NCBI GenBank assembly: GCA_914767715.1
Contig: OU612068.1
Location: 10,912,001 to 10,976,000 of the forward strand
Direction of reading: 5' to 3'
Length of the DNA: 64,000 bases
Source of the DNA: Membranipora membranacea
Lineage: Eukaryota > Bryozoa > Gymnolaemata > Cheilostomatida > Membraniporidae
In this document: piece by piece, positions 10,701-21,164 of the stretch
Numbering within the stretch: the first letter of the stretch is position 1
Layout of the letters: every line of letters starts with the position of its first letter
The notes under the pieces: generated by a model
Database searches by the model: none
What the model saw: only the letters and a program-made list of their open reading frames with translations
Told to the model about the DNA's origin: nothing
Position numbers and translations under genes: made by a program

Positions 10701-13700
10701 GCTTCTAACCTACTTCATGAGGAGGAGCAACTCCTGCTTGTCTCAAATCTGAAATCAGTTTGGCTCTGCGGCTTTTTGTTCTCTGTCAGCGTCCGTTTTA
10801 ATGACGCTCACTTTCGCTATAAAAAAAACATGCCAAACGGCAGCATCAAAAAATTAAATCCCTCTTCGATTCTTATCAAACTCGCACCAGTTCAAGCCCT
10901 TATTGGCCTCATTCAAAACGCAGAATATTGGAATCCTCTGATTAACTGAGGGGTAATTACGCTGACTTGAAATTTACAAAAATATACCAAGGGAGGGTAT
11001 CACGCTTTTTTTTCGCTCCGGTCAAAAAATAGATTTGCTTCTAACCTACTTCATGAGGAGGAGCAACTCCTGCTTGTCTCAAATCTGAAATCCGTTTGGC
11101 TCTGCGGCTTCTTGTTCTCTGTCAGCGTCCGTTTTAATGACGCTCACTTTTGTTATAAAAAAACATGCCAAACGGCAGCATCAAAAAATTAAATCCTTGT
11201 TCGATTCTTATCAAACTCCAACCAGTTCAAGCCCTTATTGGCCTCATTCAAAACGCAGAATATTGGAATCCTCTGATTAACTGAGGGGTAATTACGCTGA
11301 CTTGAAATTTACAAAAATATACCAAGGGAGGGTATCACGCTTTTTTTTCGCTCCGGTCAAAAAATAGATTTGCTTCTTACCTACTTCATGAGGAGGAGCA
11401 ACTCCTGCTTGTCTCAAATCTGAAATCCGTTTGGCTCTGCGGCTTCATGTTCTCTGTCAGCGTCCGTTTTAATGACGCTCACTTTTGATATAAAAAAACA
11501 TGCCAAACGGCAGCATCAAAAAGTTAAATCCCTCTTCGATTCTTATCAAACTCCAACTAGTTCAAGCCCTTATTGGCCTCATTCAAAACGCAGAATATTG
11601 GATTCCTCTGATTAACTGAGGGGTAATTACGCTGACTTGAAATTTACAAAAATATACCAAGGGAGGGTATCACGCTTTTTTTTCGCTCCGGTCAAAAACT
11701 AGATTTGCTTCTAACCTACTTCATGAGGAGGAGCAACTCCTGCTTGTCTCAAATCTGAGATCCGTTTGGCTCTGCGGCTTCTTGTTCTCTGTCAGCGTCC
11801 GTTTTAATGACGCTCACTTTTGCTATAAAAAAACATGCCAAACGGCAGCATCAAAAAATTAAATCCCTCCTCGATTCTTATCAAACTCCAACTAGTTCAA
11901 GCCCTTATTGGCCTCATTCAAAACGCAGAATATTGGATTCCTCTGATTAACTGAGGGGTAATTACGCTGATTTGAAATTTACAAAAATATACCAAGGGAG
12001 GGTATAACGCTTTTTTCTCGCTCCGGTCAAAAAATAGATTTGCTTCTAACCTACTTCATGAGGAGGAGCAACTCCTGCTTGTCTCGAATCTGAAATCCGT
12101 TTGGCTCTGCGGCTTCATGTTCTCTGTCAGCATCCGTTTTAATGACGCTCACTTTTGATATAAAAAAACATGCCAAACGGCAGCATCAAAAAATTAAATC
12201 CCTCTTCGATTCTTATTAAACTCCAACCAGTTCAAGCCCTTATTGGCTTCATTCAAAACGCAGAATATTGGAATCCTCTGATTAACTGAGGGGTAATTAC
12301 GCTGACTTGAAATTTACAAAAATATACCAAGGGAGGGTATCACGCTTTTTTTTCGCTCCGGTCAAAAAATAGATTTGTTTCTAACCTACTTCATGAGGAG
12401 GAGCAACTCCTGCTTGTCTCAAATCTGAAATCCGTTTGGCTCTGCGGCTTCTTGTTCTCTGTCAGCGTCCGTTTTAATGACGCTCACTTTTGCTATAAAA
12501 AAACATGCCAAACGGCAGCATCAAAAAATTAAATCCCTCTTCGATTCTTATCAAACTCCAACCAGTTCAAGCCCTTATTAGCCTCATTCAAAACGCAGAA
12601 TATTGGAATCCTCTGATTAACTGAGGGGTAATTACGCTGACTTGAAATTTACAAAAATATACCAAGGGAGGGTATCACGCTTTTTTTTCGCTCCGGTCAA
12701 AAAATAGATTTGCTTCTAACCTACTTCATGAGGAGGAGCAACTCCTGCTTGTCTCAAATCTGAAATCCGTTTGGCTCTGCGGCTTCGTGTTCTCTGTCAG
12801 CGTCCGTTTTAATGACGCTCACTTTTGCTATAAAAAAACATGCCAAACGGCAGCATCAAAAAATTAAATCCCTCTTCGATTCTTATCAAACTCCAACTAG
12901 TTCAAGCCCTTATTGGCCTCATTCAAAACGCAGAATATTGAAATCCTCTGATTAACTGAGGGGTAATTACGCTGACTTGAAATTTACAAAAATATACCAA
13001 GAGAGGGTATCACGCTTTTTTTTCGCTCCGGTCAAAAAATAGACTTGCTTCTAACCTACTTCATGAGGAGGAGCAACTCCTGCTTGTCTTAAATCTGAAA
13101 TCAGTTTGGCTCTGCGGCTTCTTGTTCTCTGTCAGCGTCCGTTTTAATGACGCTCACTTTTGCTATAAAAAAACATGCCAAACGGCAGCATCAAAAAATT
13201 AAATCCCTCTTCGATTCTTATCAAACTCCAACCAGTTCAAGCCCTTATTGGCCTCATTCAAAACGCAGAATATTGGAATCCTCTGATTAACTGAGGGGTA
13301 ATTACGCTGACTTGAAATTTACAAAAATATACCAAGGGAGGGTATCACGCTTTTTTTTCGCTCCGGTCAAAAAATCGATTTGCTTCTTACCTACTTCATG
13401 AGGAGGAGCAACTCCTGCTTGTCTCAAATCTGAAATCCGTTTGGCTCTGCGGCTCCTTGTTCTCTGTCAGCGTCCGTTTTAATGACGCTCACTTTTGCTA
13501 TAAAAAAACATGCCAAACGGCAGCATCAAAAAATTAAATCCCTCTTCGATTCTTATCAAACTCCGACCAGTTCAAGCCCTTATTGGCCTCATTCAAAACG
13601 CAGAATATAGGAATACTCTGATTAACTGAGGGGTGATTACGCTGACTTGAAATTTACAAAAATATACCAAGGGAGGGTATCACGCTTTTTTTTCGCTCCG

Positions 13701-16700
13701 GTCAAAAAATAGATTTGCTTCTAACCTACTTCATGAGGAGGAGCAACTCCTGCTCTTCTCGAATCTGAAATCAGTTTGGCTCTGCGGCTTCTTGTTCTCT
13801 GTCAGCGTCCGTTTCAATGACGCTCACTTTTGCTATAAAAAAACATGCCAAACGGCAGCATCAAAAAATTAAATCCCTCTTCGATTCTTATCAAACTCCG
13901 ACCAGTTCAAGGCCTTATCGGCCTCATTCAAAATGCAGAATATTGGAATCCTCTGATTAACTGAGGGGTAATTATGCTGACTTGAAATTTACAAAAATAT
14001 ACCAAGGGAGGGTATCACGCTTTTTTTTCGCTCCGGTCAAAAAATAGATTTGCTTCTAACCTACTTCATGAGGAGGAGCAACTCCTGCTTGTCTCGAATC
14101 TGAAATCCGTTTGGCTCTGCGGCTTCTTGTTCTCTGTCAGCGTCCGTTTTAATGAAGCTCACTTTTGATATAAAAAAACATGCCAAACGGCAGCATTAAA
14201 AAATTAAATCCCTCTTCGATTCTTATCAAACTCCAACCAGTTCAAGCCCTTATTGGCCTCATTCAAAACGCAGAATATTGGAATCCTCTGATTGACTGAG
14301 GGGTAATTACGCTGACTTGAAATTTACAAAAATATACCAAGGGAGGGTATCACGCTTTTTTTTCGCTCCGTTCAAAAAATAGATTTGCTTCTAACCTACT
14401 TCATGAGGAGGAGCAACTCCTGCTTGTCTCAAATCTGAAATCCGTTTGGCTCTGCGGCTTCTTGTTCTCTGTCAGCGTCCGTTTTAATGAAGCTCACTTT
14501 TGATATAAAAAAACATGCCAAACGGCAGCATTAAAAAATTAAATCCCTCTTCGATTCTTATCAAACTCCAACCAGTTCAAGCCCTTATTGGCCTCATTCA
14601 AAACGCAGAATATTGGAATCCTCTGATTGACTGAGGGGTAATTAAGCTGACTTGAAATTTACAAAAATATACCAAGGGAGGGTATCACGCTTTTTTTTCG
14701 CTCCGTTCAAAAAATAGATTTGCTTCTAACCTACTTCATGAGGAGGAGCAACTCCTGCTTGTCTCAAATCTGAAATCCGTTTGGCTCTGCGGCTTCTTGT
14801 TCTCTGTCAGCGTCCGTTTTAATGACGCTCACTTTTGCTATAAAAAAACATGCCAAACGGCAGCATCAAAAAATTGAATCCCTCTTCGATTCTTATCAAA
14901 CTCCAACCAATTCAAGCCCTTATTGGCCTCATTCGAAACGCAGAATATTGGAATCCTCTGATTAACTGAGGGGTAATTACGCTGACTTGAAATTTACAAA
15001 AATATACCAAGGGAGGGTATCACGTTTCTTTTTCGCTCAGGTCAAAAAATAGATTTGCTTCTTACCTACTTCATGAGGAGGAGCAACTCCTGCTTGTCTC
15101 AAATCTGAAAGCCGTTTGGCTCTGCGGCTTCTTGTTCTCTGTCAGCGTCCGTTTTAATGACGCTCACTTTTGCTATAAAAAACATGCCAAACGGCAGCAT
15201 CAAAAAATTAAATCCCTCTTCGATTCTTATCAAACTCCAACCAGTTCAAGCCCTTATTGGCCTCATTCAAAACGCAGAATATTGGAATCCTCTGATTAAC
15301 TGAGGGGTAATTACGCTGACTTGAAATTTACAAAAATATACCAAGGGAGGGTATCACGCATTTTTTTCGCTCCGGTCAAAAAATAGATTTGCTTCTAACC
15401 TACTTCATGAGGAGGAGCAACTCCTGCTTGTCTCAAATCTGAAATCCGTTTGGCTCTGCGGCTTCTTGTTTTCTGTCAGCGTCCGTTTTAATGACGCTCA
15501 CTTTTGTTATAAAAAAACATGCCAAACGGCAGCATCAAAAAATTAAATCCTTGTTCGATTCTTATCAAACTCCAACCAGTTCAAGCCCTTATTGGCCTCA
15601 TTCAAAACGCAGAATATTGGAATCCTCTGATTAACTGAGGGGTACTTACGCTGACTTGAAATTTACAAAAATATACCAAGGGAGGGTATCACGCTTTTTT
15701 TTCGCTCCGGTCAAAAAATAGATTTGCTTCTTACCTACTTCATGAGGAGGAGCAACTCCTGCTTGTCTCAAATCTGAAATCCGTTTGGCTCTGCGGCTTC
15801 ATGTTCTCTGTCAGCGTCCGTTTTAATGACGCTCACTTTTGATATAAAAAAACATGCCAAACGGCAGCATCAAAAAGTTAAATCCCTCTTCGATTCTTAT
15901 CAAACTCCAACTAGTTCAAGCCCTTATTGGCCTCATTCAAAACGCAGAATATTGGATTCCTCTGATTAACTGAGGGGTAATTACGCTGACTTGAAATTTA
16001 CAAAAATATACCAAGGGAGGGTATCACGCTTTTTTTTCGCTCCGGTCAAAAACTAGATTTGCTTCTAACCTACTTCATGAGGAGGAGCAACTCCTGCTTG
16101 TCTCAAATCTGAGATCCGTTTGGCTCTGCGGCTTCTTGTTCTCTGTCAGCGTCCGTTTTAATGACGCTCACTTTTGCTATAAAAAAACATGCCAAACGGC
16201 AGCATCAAAAAATTAAATCCCTCCTCGATTCTTATCAAACTCCAACTAGTTCAAGCCCTTATTGGCCTCATTCAAAACGCAGAATATTGGATTCCTCTGA
16301 TTAACTGAGGGGTAATTACGCTGACTTGAAATTTACAAAAATATACCAAGGGAGGGTATAACGCTTTTTTCTCGCTCCGGTCAAAAAATAGATTTGCTTC
16401 TAACCTACTTCATGAGGAGGAGCAACTCCTGCTTGTCTCGAATCTGAAATCCGTTTGGCTCTGCGGCTTCATGTTCTCTGTCAGCGTCCGTTTTAATGAC
16501 GCTCACTTTTGATATAAAAAAACATGCCAAACGGCAGCATCAAAAAATTAAATCCCTCTTCGATTCTTATTAAACTCCAACCAGTTCAAGCCCTTATTGG
16601 CTTCATTCAAAACGCAGAATATTGGAATCCTCTGATTAACTGAGGGGTAATTACGCTGACTTGAAATTTACAAAAATATACCAAGGGAGGGTATCACGCT

Positions 16701-19687
16701 TTTTTTTCGCTCCGGTCAAAAAATAGATTTGTTTCTAACCTACTTCATGAGGAGGAGCAACTCCTGCTTGTCTCAAATCTGAAATCCGTTTGGCTCTGCG
16801 GCTTCTTGTTCTCTGTCAGCGTCCGTTTTAATGACGCTCACTTTTGCTATAAAAAAACATGCCAAACGGCAGCATCAAAAAATTAAATCCCTCTTCGATT
16901 CTTATCAAACTCCAACCAGTTCAAGCCCTTATTAGCCTCATTCAAAACGCAGAATATTGGAATCCTCTGATTAACTGAGGGGTAATTACGCTGACTTGAA
17001 ATTTACAAAAATATACCAAGGGAGGGTATCACGCTTTTTTTTCGCTCCGGTCAAAAAATAGATTTGCTTCTAACCTACTTCATGAGGAGGAGCAACTCCT
17101 GCTTGTCTCAAATCTGAAATCCGTTTGGCTCTGCGGCTTCGTGTTCTCTGTCAGCGTCCGTTTTAATGACGCTCACTTTTGCTATAAAAAAACATGCCAA
17201 ACGGCAGCATCAAAAAATTAAATCCCTCTTCGATTCTTATCAAACTCCAACTAGTTCAAGCCCTTATTGGCCTCATTCAAAACGCAGAATATTGAAATCC
17301 TCTGATTAACTGAGGGGTAATTACGCTGACTTGAAATTTACAAAAATATACCAAGAGAGGGTATCACGCTTTTTTTTCGCTCCGGTCAAAAAATAGACTT
17401 GCTTCTAACCTACTTCATGAGGAGGAGCAACTCCTGCTTGTCTTAAATCTGAAATCAGTTTGGCTCTGCGGCTTCTTGTTCTCTGTCAGCGTCCGTTTTA
17501 ATGACGCTCACTTTTGCTATAAAAAAACATGCCAAACGGCAGCATCAAAAAATTAAATCCCTCTTCGATTCTTATCAAACTCCAACCAGTTCAAGCCCTT
17601 ATTGGCCTCATTCAAAACGCAGAATATTGGAATCCTCTGATTAACTGAGGGGTAATTACGCTGACTTGAAATTTACAAAAATATACCAAGGGAGGGTATC
17701 ACGCTTTTTTTTCGCTCCGGTCAAAAAATCGATTTGCTTCTTACCTACTTCATGAGGAGGAGCAACTCCTGCTTGTCTCAAATCTGAAATCCGTTTGGCT
17801 CTGCGGCTCCTTGTTCTCTGTCAGCGTCCGTTTTAATGACGCTCACTTTTGCTATAAAAAAACATGCCAAACGGCAGCATCAAAAAATTAAATCCCTCTT
17901 CGATTCTTATCAAACTCCGACCAGTTCAAGCCCTTATTGGCCTCATTCAAAACGCAGAATATAGGAATACTCTGATTAACTGAGGGGTGATTACGCTGAC
18001 TTGAAATTTACAAAAATATACCAAGGGAGGGTATCACGCTTTTTTTTCGCTCCGGTCAAAAAATAGATTTGCTTCTAACCTACTTCATGAGGAGGAGCAA
18101 CTCCTGCTCTTCTCGAATCTGAAATCAGTTTGGCTCTGCGGCTTCTTGTTCTCTGTCAGCGTCCGTTTCAATGACGCTCACTTTTGCTATAAAAAAACAT
18201 GCCAAACGGCAGCATCAAAAAATTAAATCCCTCTTCGATTCTTATCAAACTCCGACCAGTTCAAGCCCTTATCGGCCTCATTCAAAATGCAGAATATTGG
18301 AATCCTCTGATTAACTGAGGGGTAATTATGCTGACTTGAAATTTACAAAAATATACCAAGGGAGGGTATCACGCTTTTTTTTCGCTCCGGTCAAAAAATA
18401 GATTTGCTTCTAACCTACTTCATGAGGAGGAGCAACTCCTGCTTGTCTCGAATCTGAAATCCGTTTGGCTCTGCGGCTTCTTGTTCTCTGTCAGCGTCCG
18501 TTTTAATGAAGCTCACTTTTGATATAAAAAAACATGCCAAACGGCAGCATTAAAAAATTAAATCCCTCTTCGATTCTTATCAAACTCCAACCAGTTCAAG
18601 CCCTTATTGGCCTCATTCAAAACGCAGAATATTGGAATCCTCTGATTGACTGAGGGGTAATTACGCTGACTTGAAATTTACAAAAATATACCAAGGGAGG
18701 GTATCACGCTTTTTTTTCGCTCCGTTCAAAAAATAGATTTGCTTCTAACCTACTTCATGAGGAGGAGCAACTCCTGCTTGTCTCAAATCTGAAATCCGTT
18801 TGGCTCTGCGGCTTCTTGTTCTCTGTCAGCGTCCGTTTTAATGAAGCTCACTTTTGATATAAAAAAACATGCCAAACGGCAGCATTAAAAAATTAAATCC
18901 CTCTTCGATTCTTATCAAACTCCAACCAGTTCAAGCCCTTATTGGCCTCATTCAAAACGCAGAATATTGGAATCCTCTGATTGACTGAGGGGTAATTACG
19001 CTGACTTGAAATTTACAAAAATATACCAAGGGAGGGTATCACGCTTTTTTTTCGCTCCGTTCAAAAAATAGATTTGCTTCTAACCTACTTCATGAGGAGG
19101 AGCAACTCCTGCTTGTCTCAAATCTGAAATCCGTTTGGCTCTGCGGCTTCTTGTTCTCTGTCAGCGTCCGTTTTAATGACGCTCACTTTTGCTATAAAAA
19201 AACATGCCAAACGGCAGCATCAAAAAATTGAATCCCTCTTCGATTCTTATCAAACTCCAACCAATTCAAGCCCTTATTGGCCTCATTCGAAACGCAGAAT
19301 ATTGGAATCCTCTGATTAACTGAGGGGTAATTACGCTGACTTGAAATTTACAAAAATATACCAAGGGAGGGTATCACGTTTCTTTTTCGCTCAGGTCAAA
19401 AAATAGATTTGCTTCTTACCTACTTCATGAGGAGGAGCAACTCCTGCTTGTCTCAAATCTGAAAGCCGTTTGGCTCTGCGGCTTCTTGTTCTCTGTCAGC
19501 GTCCGTTTTAATGACGCTCACTTTTGCTATAAAAAACATGCCAAACGGCAGCATCAAAAAATTAAATCCCTCTTCGATTCTTATCAAACTCCAACCAGTT
19601 CAAGCCCTTATTGGCCTCATTCAAAACGCAGAATATTGGAATCCTCTGATTAACTGAGGGGTAATTACGCTGACTTGAAATTTACAA

Positions 19688-19691
19688 AAAT
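19688..19691 (+). repeat. Left target-site duplication AAAT
   Basis: AAAT here is repeated at 21,165-21,168 directly after the element. Removing the element and one AAAT restores the satellite consensus TTACAAAAATATACCAAG exactly. An alternative reading is a 2-bp AA duplication with termini TGTGG and CCACA, because the base next to the inverted repeat is ambiguous. Confidence 0.8.
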
Positions 19692-19720
19692 GTGGCATGT
19701 CCCATCTAAAACAAGCATAA
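19692..19720 (+). repeat. Left terminal inverted repeat
   Basis: 29 bp, beginning GTGGCATGTCCCATC and ending CAAGCATAA. It pairs with 21,136-21,164 with three mismatches. Terminal repeats of this kind are normally the transposase recognition ends. Confidence 0.88.
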
Positions 19721-19813
19721 CGCGGTAGTCCCTATTGTTAGTTATTAGCTGATGAAGTCAATCATGCTGAAAATATAATTTTGTTTACAATTTTGTGTTT
19801 TCTACTTTTCTGA
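19721..19813. other. AT-rich subterminal stretch without recognised features
   Basis: This lies between the left inverted repeat and the CCAAT boxes. It is rich in A and T, with no ORF or clear motif. Confidence 0.5.
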
Positions 19814-19868
19814 CCAATCAGAATGTCCTCTTTCAGAATATCATATTTTCATTGGCCAATTCTAAATA
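19814..19868 (+). promoter_or_regulatory. Putative promoter with CCAAT boxes
   Basis: GACCAATCAG (CCAAT at 19,814-19,818) fits the NF-Y consensus well. It is followed about 35 bp later by the 10-bp palindrome ATTGGCCAAT (19,851-19,860), which holds a CCAAT box on each strand. A TATA-like TAAATA lies at 19,863-19,868, about 60 bp before the start codon of the first ORF. The arrangement and distance fit an animal RNA polymerase II promoter reading rightward. This is inferred from motifs only. Confidence 0.5.
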
Positions 19869-19910
19869 GAAACTCCTCATTTTGACCTACAAAGCTGTTG
19901 CTAGGCACAC

Positions 19911-19919
19911 ATGAAGTAA
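19911..19919 (+). promoter_or_regulatory. Two-codon upstream ORF (ATG AAG TAA)
   Basis: An ATG followed at once by AAG and the stop TAA ends 6 bases before the ATG of the 77-codon ORF. If the transcript starts upstream, a scanning ribosome would meet this minimal ORF first, which could dampen or gate initiation at the main start. The ATG context is weaker than that of the main start. It could also be chance. Confidence 0.4.
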
Positions 19920-19925
19920 AAGAAA

Positions 19926-20159
19926 ATGGCGGCTGCAAATAACATTGTGGATTTTGAGACACTGTTGGAGCAAGTAAATGATGATTATTTTAATCTGGGA
20001 ACTAGAGAAATTGACAGTGAAGATGAAAACAGTGATTGGACATCTGCATGTGGCAATGACAGGGATCTGGAATTAGATTTTGCTGAGGAGGAGAGTGAAA
20101 GCACCAGTGAAGTGGTAGTGACAATTATTAAAAAAAGCATCCAGTCACACTCACAGTGA
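19926..20159 (+). CDS. Acidic 77-aa ORF in the mobile element, unrecognised
   Basis: The protein begins MAAANNIVDFETLLEQ and ends at a TGA. The start is chosen because AAAATGGCGGC is a strong Kozak context (A at -3, G at +4) that also resembles a YY1 site, and because CCAAT boxes lie just upstream. Residues 16-63 are strongly acidic and probably disordered, with many Asp, Glu and Ser. Acidic N-terminal segments are common in transposon proteins such as piggyBac-derived ones, but that resemblance is generic. An A7 run at 20,130-20,136 lies near the end. After it another frame stays open through a Ser/Thr/Ala-rich stretch, so the short length may reflect a 1-base slip. The sequence at 20,156 (GTGAGT) also matches a splice donor. 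No catalytic motif is visible and the function is unknown. Confidence 0.5.
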   Translation: MAAANNIVDFETLLEQVNDDYFNLGTREIDSEDENSDWTSACGNDRDLELDFAEEESESTSEVVVTIIKKSIQSHSQ

Positions 20160-20273
20160 GTGATGCTGCTACAACTAGTAGTACTAGTAGTGGTGATGAT
20201 GCCACAGCTACTTCTAGCACTGCTGCTGCTGGAGATGCTATAATTCCTAATGTTCTCTCTACTCTGGTGTAAA
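20144..20273 (+). pseudogene. Ser/Thr/Ala-rich open stretch, likely frameshifted continuation of the acidic ORF
   Basis: This is read in a different frame from the preceding ORF, with no start codon of its own near its left edge. It encodes a low-complexity linker-like run rich in Ser, Thr, Asp and Ala (VTLTVSDAATTSSTSSG and onward) and ends at TAA 20,271-20,273. The preceding ORF would enter this frame if the A7 run at 20,130-20,136 were one base longer, so I infer an indel there. An alternative is that most of it is an intron: GTGAGT at 20,156, a possible branch site CTAAT at 20,247, a pyrimidine-rich tract from 20,251 and AG at 20,273-20,274. That splice would still lead straight to a stop in the first frame, which makes it less attractive. 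Confidence 0.4.
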
Positions 20274-20373
20274 GGTGAAGGCAATCAAAGAGAAACAGCA
20301 GTTCACATTCAAGCTGAGCAAACCAGGTATGCTCCCAGTGGTTCAAAGTCCTGACTACCCCCTTACATTGTGA
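20251..20373 (+). pseudogene. Short open stretch in a third frame, possible gene remnant
   Basis: Read in the third frame, the segment contains VKAIKEKQQFTFKLSKPG and stays open to TGA 20,371-20,373. It overlaps the open extension of the next ORF, whose frame is open from 20,318. The change of frame between adjacent coherent-looking segments suggests indels or unrecognised introns (CAG|GTATG at 20,324-20,331 resembles a donor). I do not recognise the sequence. Confidence 0.3.
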
Positions 20374-20377
20374 TGGC

Positions 20378-20716
20378 ATGACGGCCAAACAAGTGCGTCC
20401 TCTTATAAGGATTGAATTGAGATCACAATATTTTTGGTTTTGGTTCCTAGGAGTTGTGACCTCGAAGAGGTTTTGTTCCGACAAAACTGGTTTAGAGGAA
20501 AAAGTTCTCAAGAGTGCCATTGGAGGAACCCCAGTCGAGCTAACGCCCTCCGGCCTGGACAGCAAGCGCCAAGCCTACCTCTACAAAGAGATAAGGGAAT
20601 TTTGCACCCCTGAGACAAGAGATCTTGTCTGCCCACCACCTACAGAAGTGCAAGATTACGAAGGAGGAGCAGGGGAACCTTCCACAAAGAAAGCCAAACG
20701 CAGTGCCGATAAATGA
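20378..20716 (+). CDS. 112-aa ORF in the mobile element with basic C-terminus, unrecognised
   Basis: The ORF runs from ATG 20,378 to TGA 20,714-20,716, and its frame is open further upstream from 20,318, so the true beginning may be earlier or reached by splicing. Visible features: an aromatic hydrophobic patch YFWFWFLGVV at residues 18-27; cysteines at 33, 76 and 85, the last two spaced CX8C within REFCTPETRDLVCPPP; a charged segment with KRQAYLYKEIREF at 63-75; and a basic KKAKR at 104-108 that could act as a nuclear localisation signal. The base composition is richer in G and C than the surrounding AT-rich flanks, as expected of coding sequence. It lies between the acidic ORF and an AATAAA signal on the same strand. 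It may be the C-terminal part of a longer protein, either a transposase remnant or a captured host exon. I cannot assign a family. Confidence 0.5.
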   Translation: MTAKQVRPLIRIELRSQYFWFWFLGVVTSKRFCSDKTGLEEKVLKSAIGGTPVELTPSGLDSKRQAYLYKEIREFCTPETRDLVCPPPTEVQDYEGGAGEPSTKKAKRSADK

Positions 20717-21135
20717 TAACGCTCTCGCTCAAGGGACATGATTCTTAAAAAGCAGCTATAGCTATGAATTACGCAATAATTAATATGACATTTAATATTT
20801 AATATTTCAAAAATTATTTACATAGTGCAATAATAAACATCATCATTAAAATTGTCACACTTTTCTGTATCAGTATGTCAATTTTCGTTGTTATTTGTGA
20901 ATATTTGACCCCCGTTGCTATGGTACAAACAAAGTTCCAGCGATTTGACACATTGTTTCGACTTCGGCGGCCATTTTCTAAGAACAGCCTTTTGCGGCAA
21001 CGGCCAGGTCGGCGTGACATTTTTCCCGATAACTTTGCGAATATTAATCATAGAAAAAAAGTAAAGGTATCTCCAGAATCACCAAAGAATTCTGCACATG
21101 TTGACTGCAATAACTCAAAATTTGATGTCACCTCC
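20717..21135. other. 3' non-coding part of the element
   Basis: This is AT-rich to about 20,900, then more mixed. It contains the polyadenylation signal and a reverse-strand AGAAAATGGC motif at about 20,971-20,980. It also contains a TTTGACC...GTTGCTATGG segment near 20,903-20,922 that loosely resembles TTTGACC...GTTGCTAGG at 19,881-19,905. A 68-codon minus-strand ORF here has no supporting context. No gene is supported. Confidence 0.5.
20832..20837 (+). terminator. Polyadenylation signal AATAAA
   Basis: A canonical AATAAA lies about 115 bases after the stop of the 112-codon ORF, followed within 40 bases by T-rich sequence (TGTCACACTTTTCTGT). It fits the 3' end of a plus-strand transcript starting near the CCAAT boxes. 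In AT-rich DNA the hexamer can arise by chance. Confidence 0.5.
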
Positions 21136-21164
21136 TTATGCTTGTTTTTGATGGGACACACCAC
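21136..21164 (-). repeat. Right terminal inverted repeat
   Basis: 29 bp ending GGGACACACCAC. Its reverse complement matches the left end at 26 of 29 positions. The satellite resumes four bases later, after AAAT. Confidence 0.88.

Larger units (their letters stand above)
1..19691 (+). repeat. 335-bp tandem satellite, left array
   Basis: Head-to-tail copies of one unit fill this stretch. The anchor TGAGGAGGAGCAACTCCTGC recurs at 336, 671, 1008 and 1343, giving a 335-bp period; the 337-bp step comes from an extra AT in one copy. Dividing length by period gives about 59 monomers. Landmarks in the monomer at 336-670 are a hairpin-forming AGGAGCAACTCCT (341-353), a TATAAAAAAA run (436 onward), GTTCAAGCC (507-515), the near-palindrome CCTCTGATTAACTGAGG (552-568) and a T8 tract (623-630). 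Monomers differ from one another by scattered substitutions and 1-3 bp indels. There are no spacers and no gene. Recurrent 60-104 codon ORFs in two plus-strand frames and one minus-strand frame are properties of the unit. The array stops inside a monomer where the mobile element was inserted. Confidence 0.98.
19692..21164 (+). mobile_element. Non-autonomous or decayed DNA transposon with 29-bp inverted termini
   Basis: This 1,473-bp insertion differs completely from the satellite. Its ends are inverted repeats: left 19,692-19,720 starts GTGGCATGTCCCATC, and the reverse complement of right 21,136-21,164 starts GTGGTGTGTCCCATC. They match at 26 of 29 positions, with differences at 5, 6 and 16. 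It is flanked by an AAAT duplication. A 4-bp duplication argues against hAT, P or Merlin (8-9 bp), Tc1/mariner (TA) and piggyBac or Kolobok (TTAA). Superfamilies with about 4 bp, such as Sola, Ginger or Academ, remain possible, and TGTGG at the edge fits the TGTNR start described for Ginger elements. It carries promoter-like motifs, two ORFs and a polyadenylation signal on the plus strand. No recognisable DDE or integrase domain is visible, so mobility would need a transposase supplied in trans. Confidence 0.85.

Noticed and set aside
20156-20274. A 119-nt intron joining the acidic ORF to downstream sequence
   Set aside because: The donor GTGAGT and a plausible branch and acceptor exist, but joining them gives the same CAG TGA stop, so it does not extend the protein.
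19985-20565. Minus-strand ORFs of 99 and 145 codons opposite the element's genes
   Set aside because: They lie antisense to the plus-strand ORFs. Their Ser/Thr-rich composition mirrors the low-complexity repeats, and no promoter or polyadenylation signal supports that strand.
19692-21164. piggyBac element
   Set aside because: The acidic N-terminal ORF hinted at it, but the target duplication is AAAT rather than TTAA and no transposase core is visible.
19692-21164. Retrotransposon or processed gene copy
   Set aside because: The ends are inverted rather than direct repeats, there is no poly(A) tail at the junction, and no reverse transcriptase is present.
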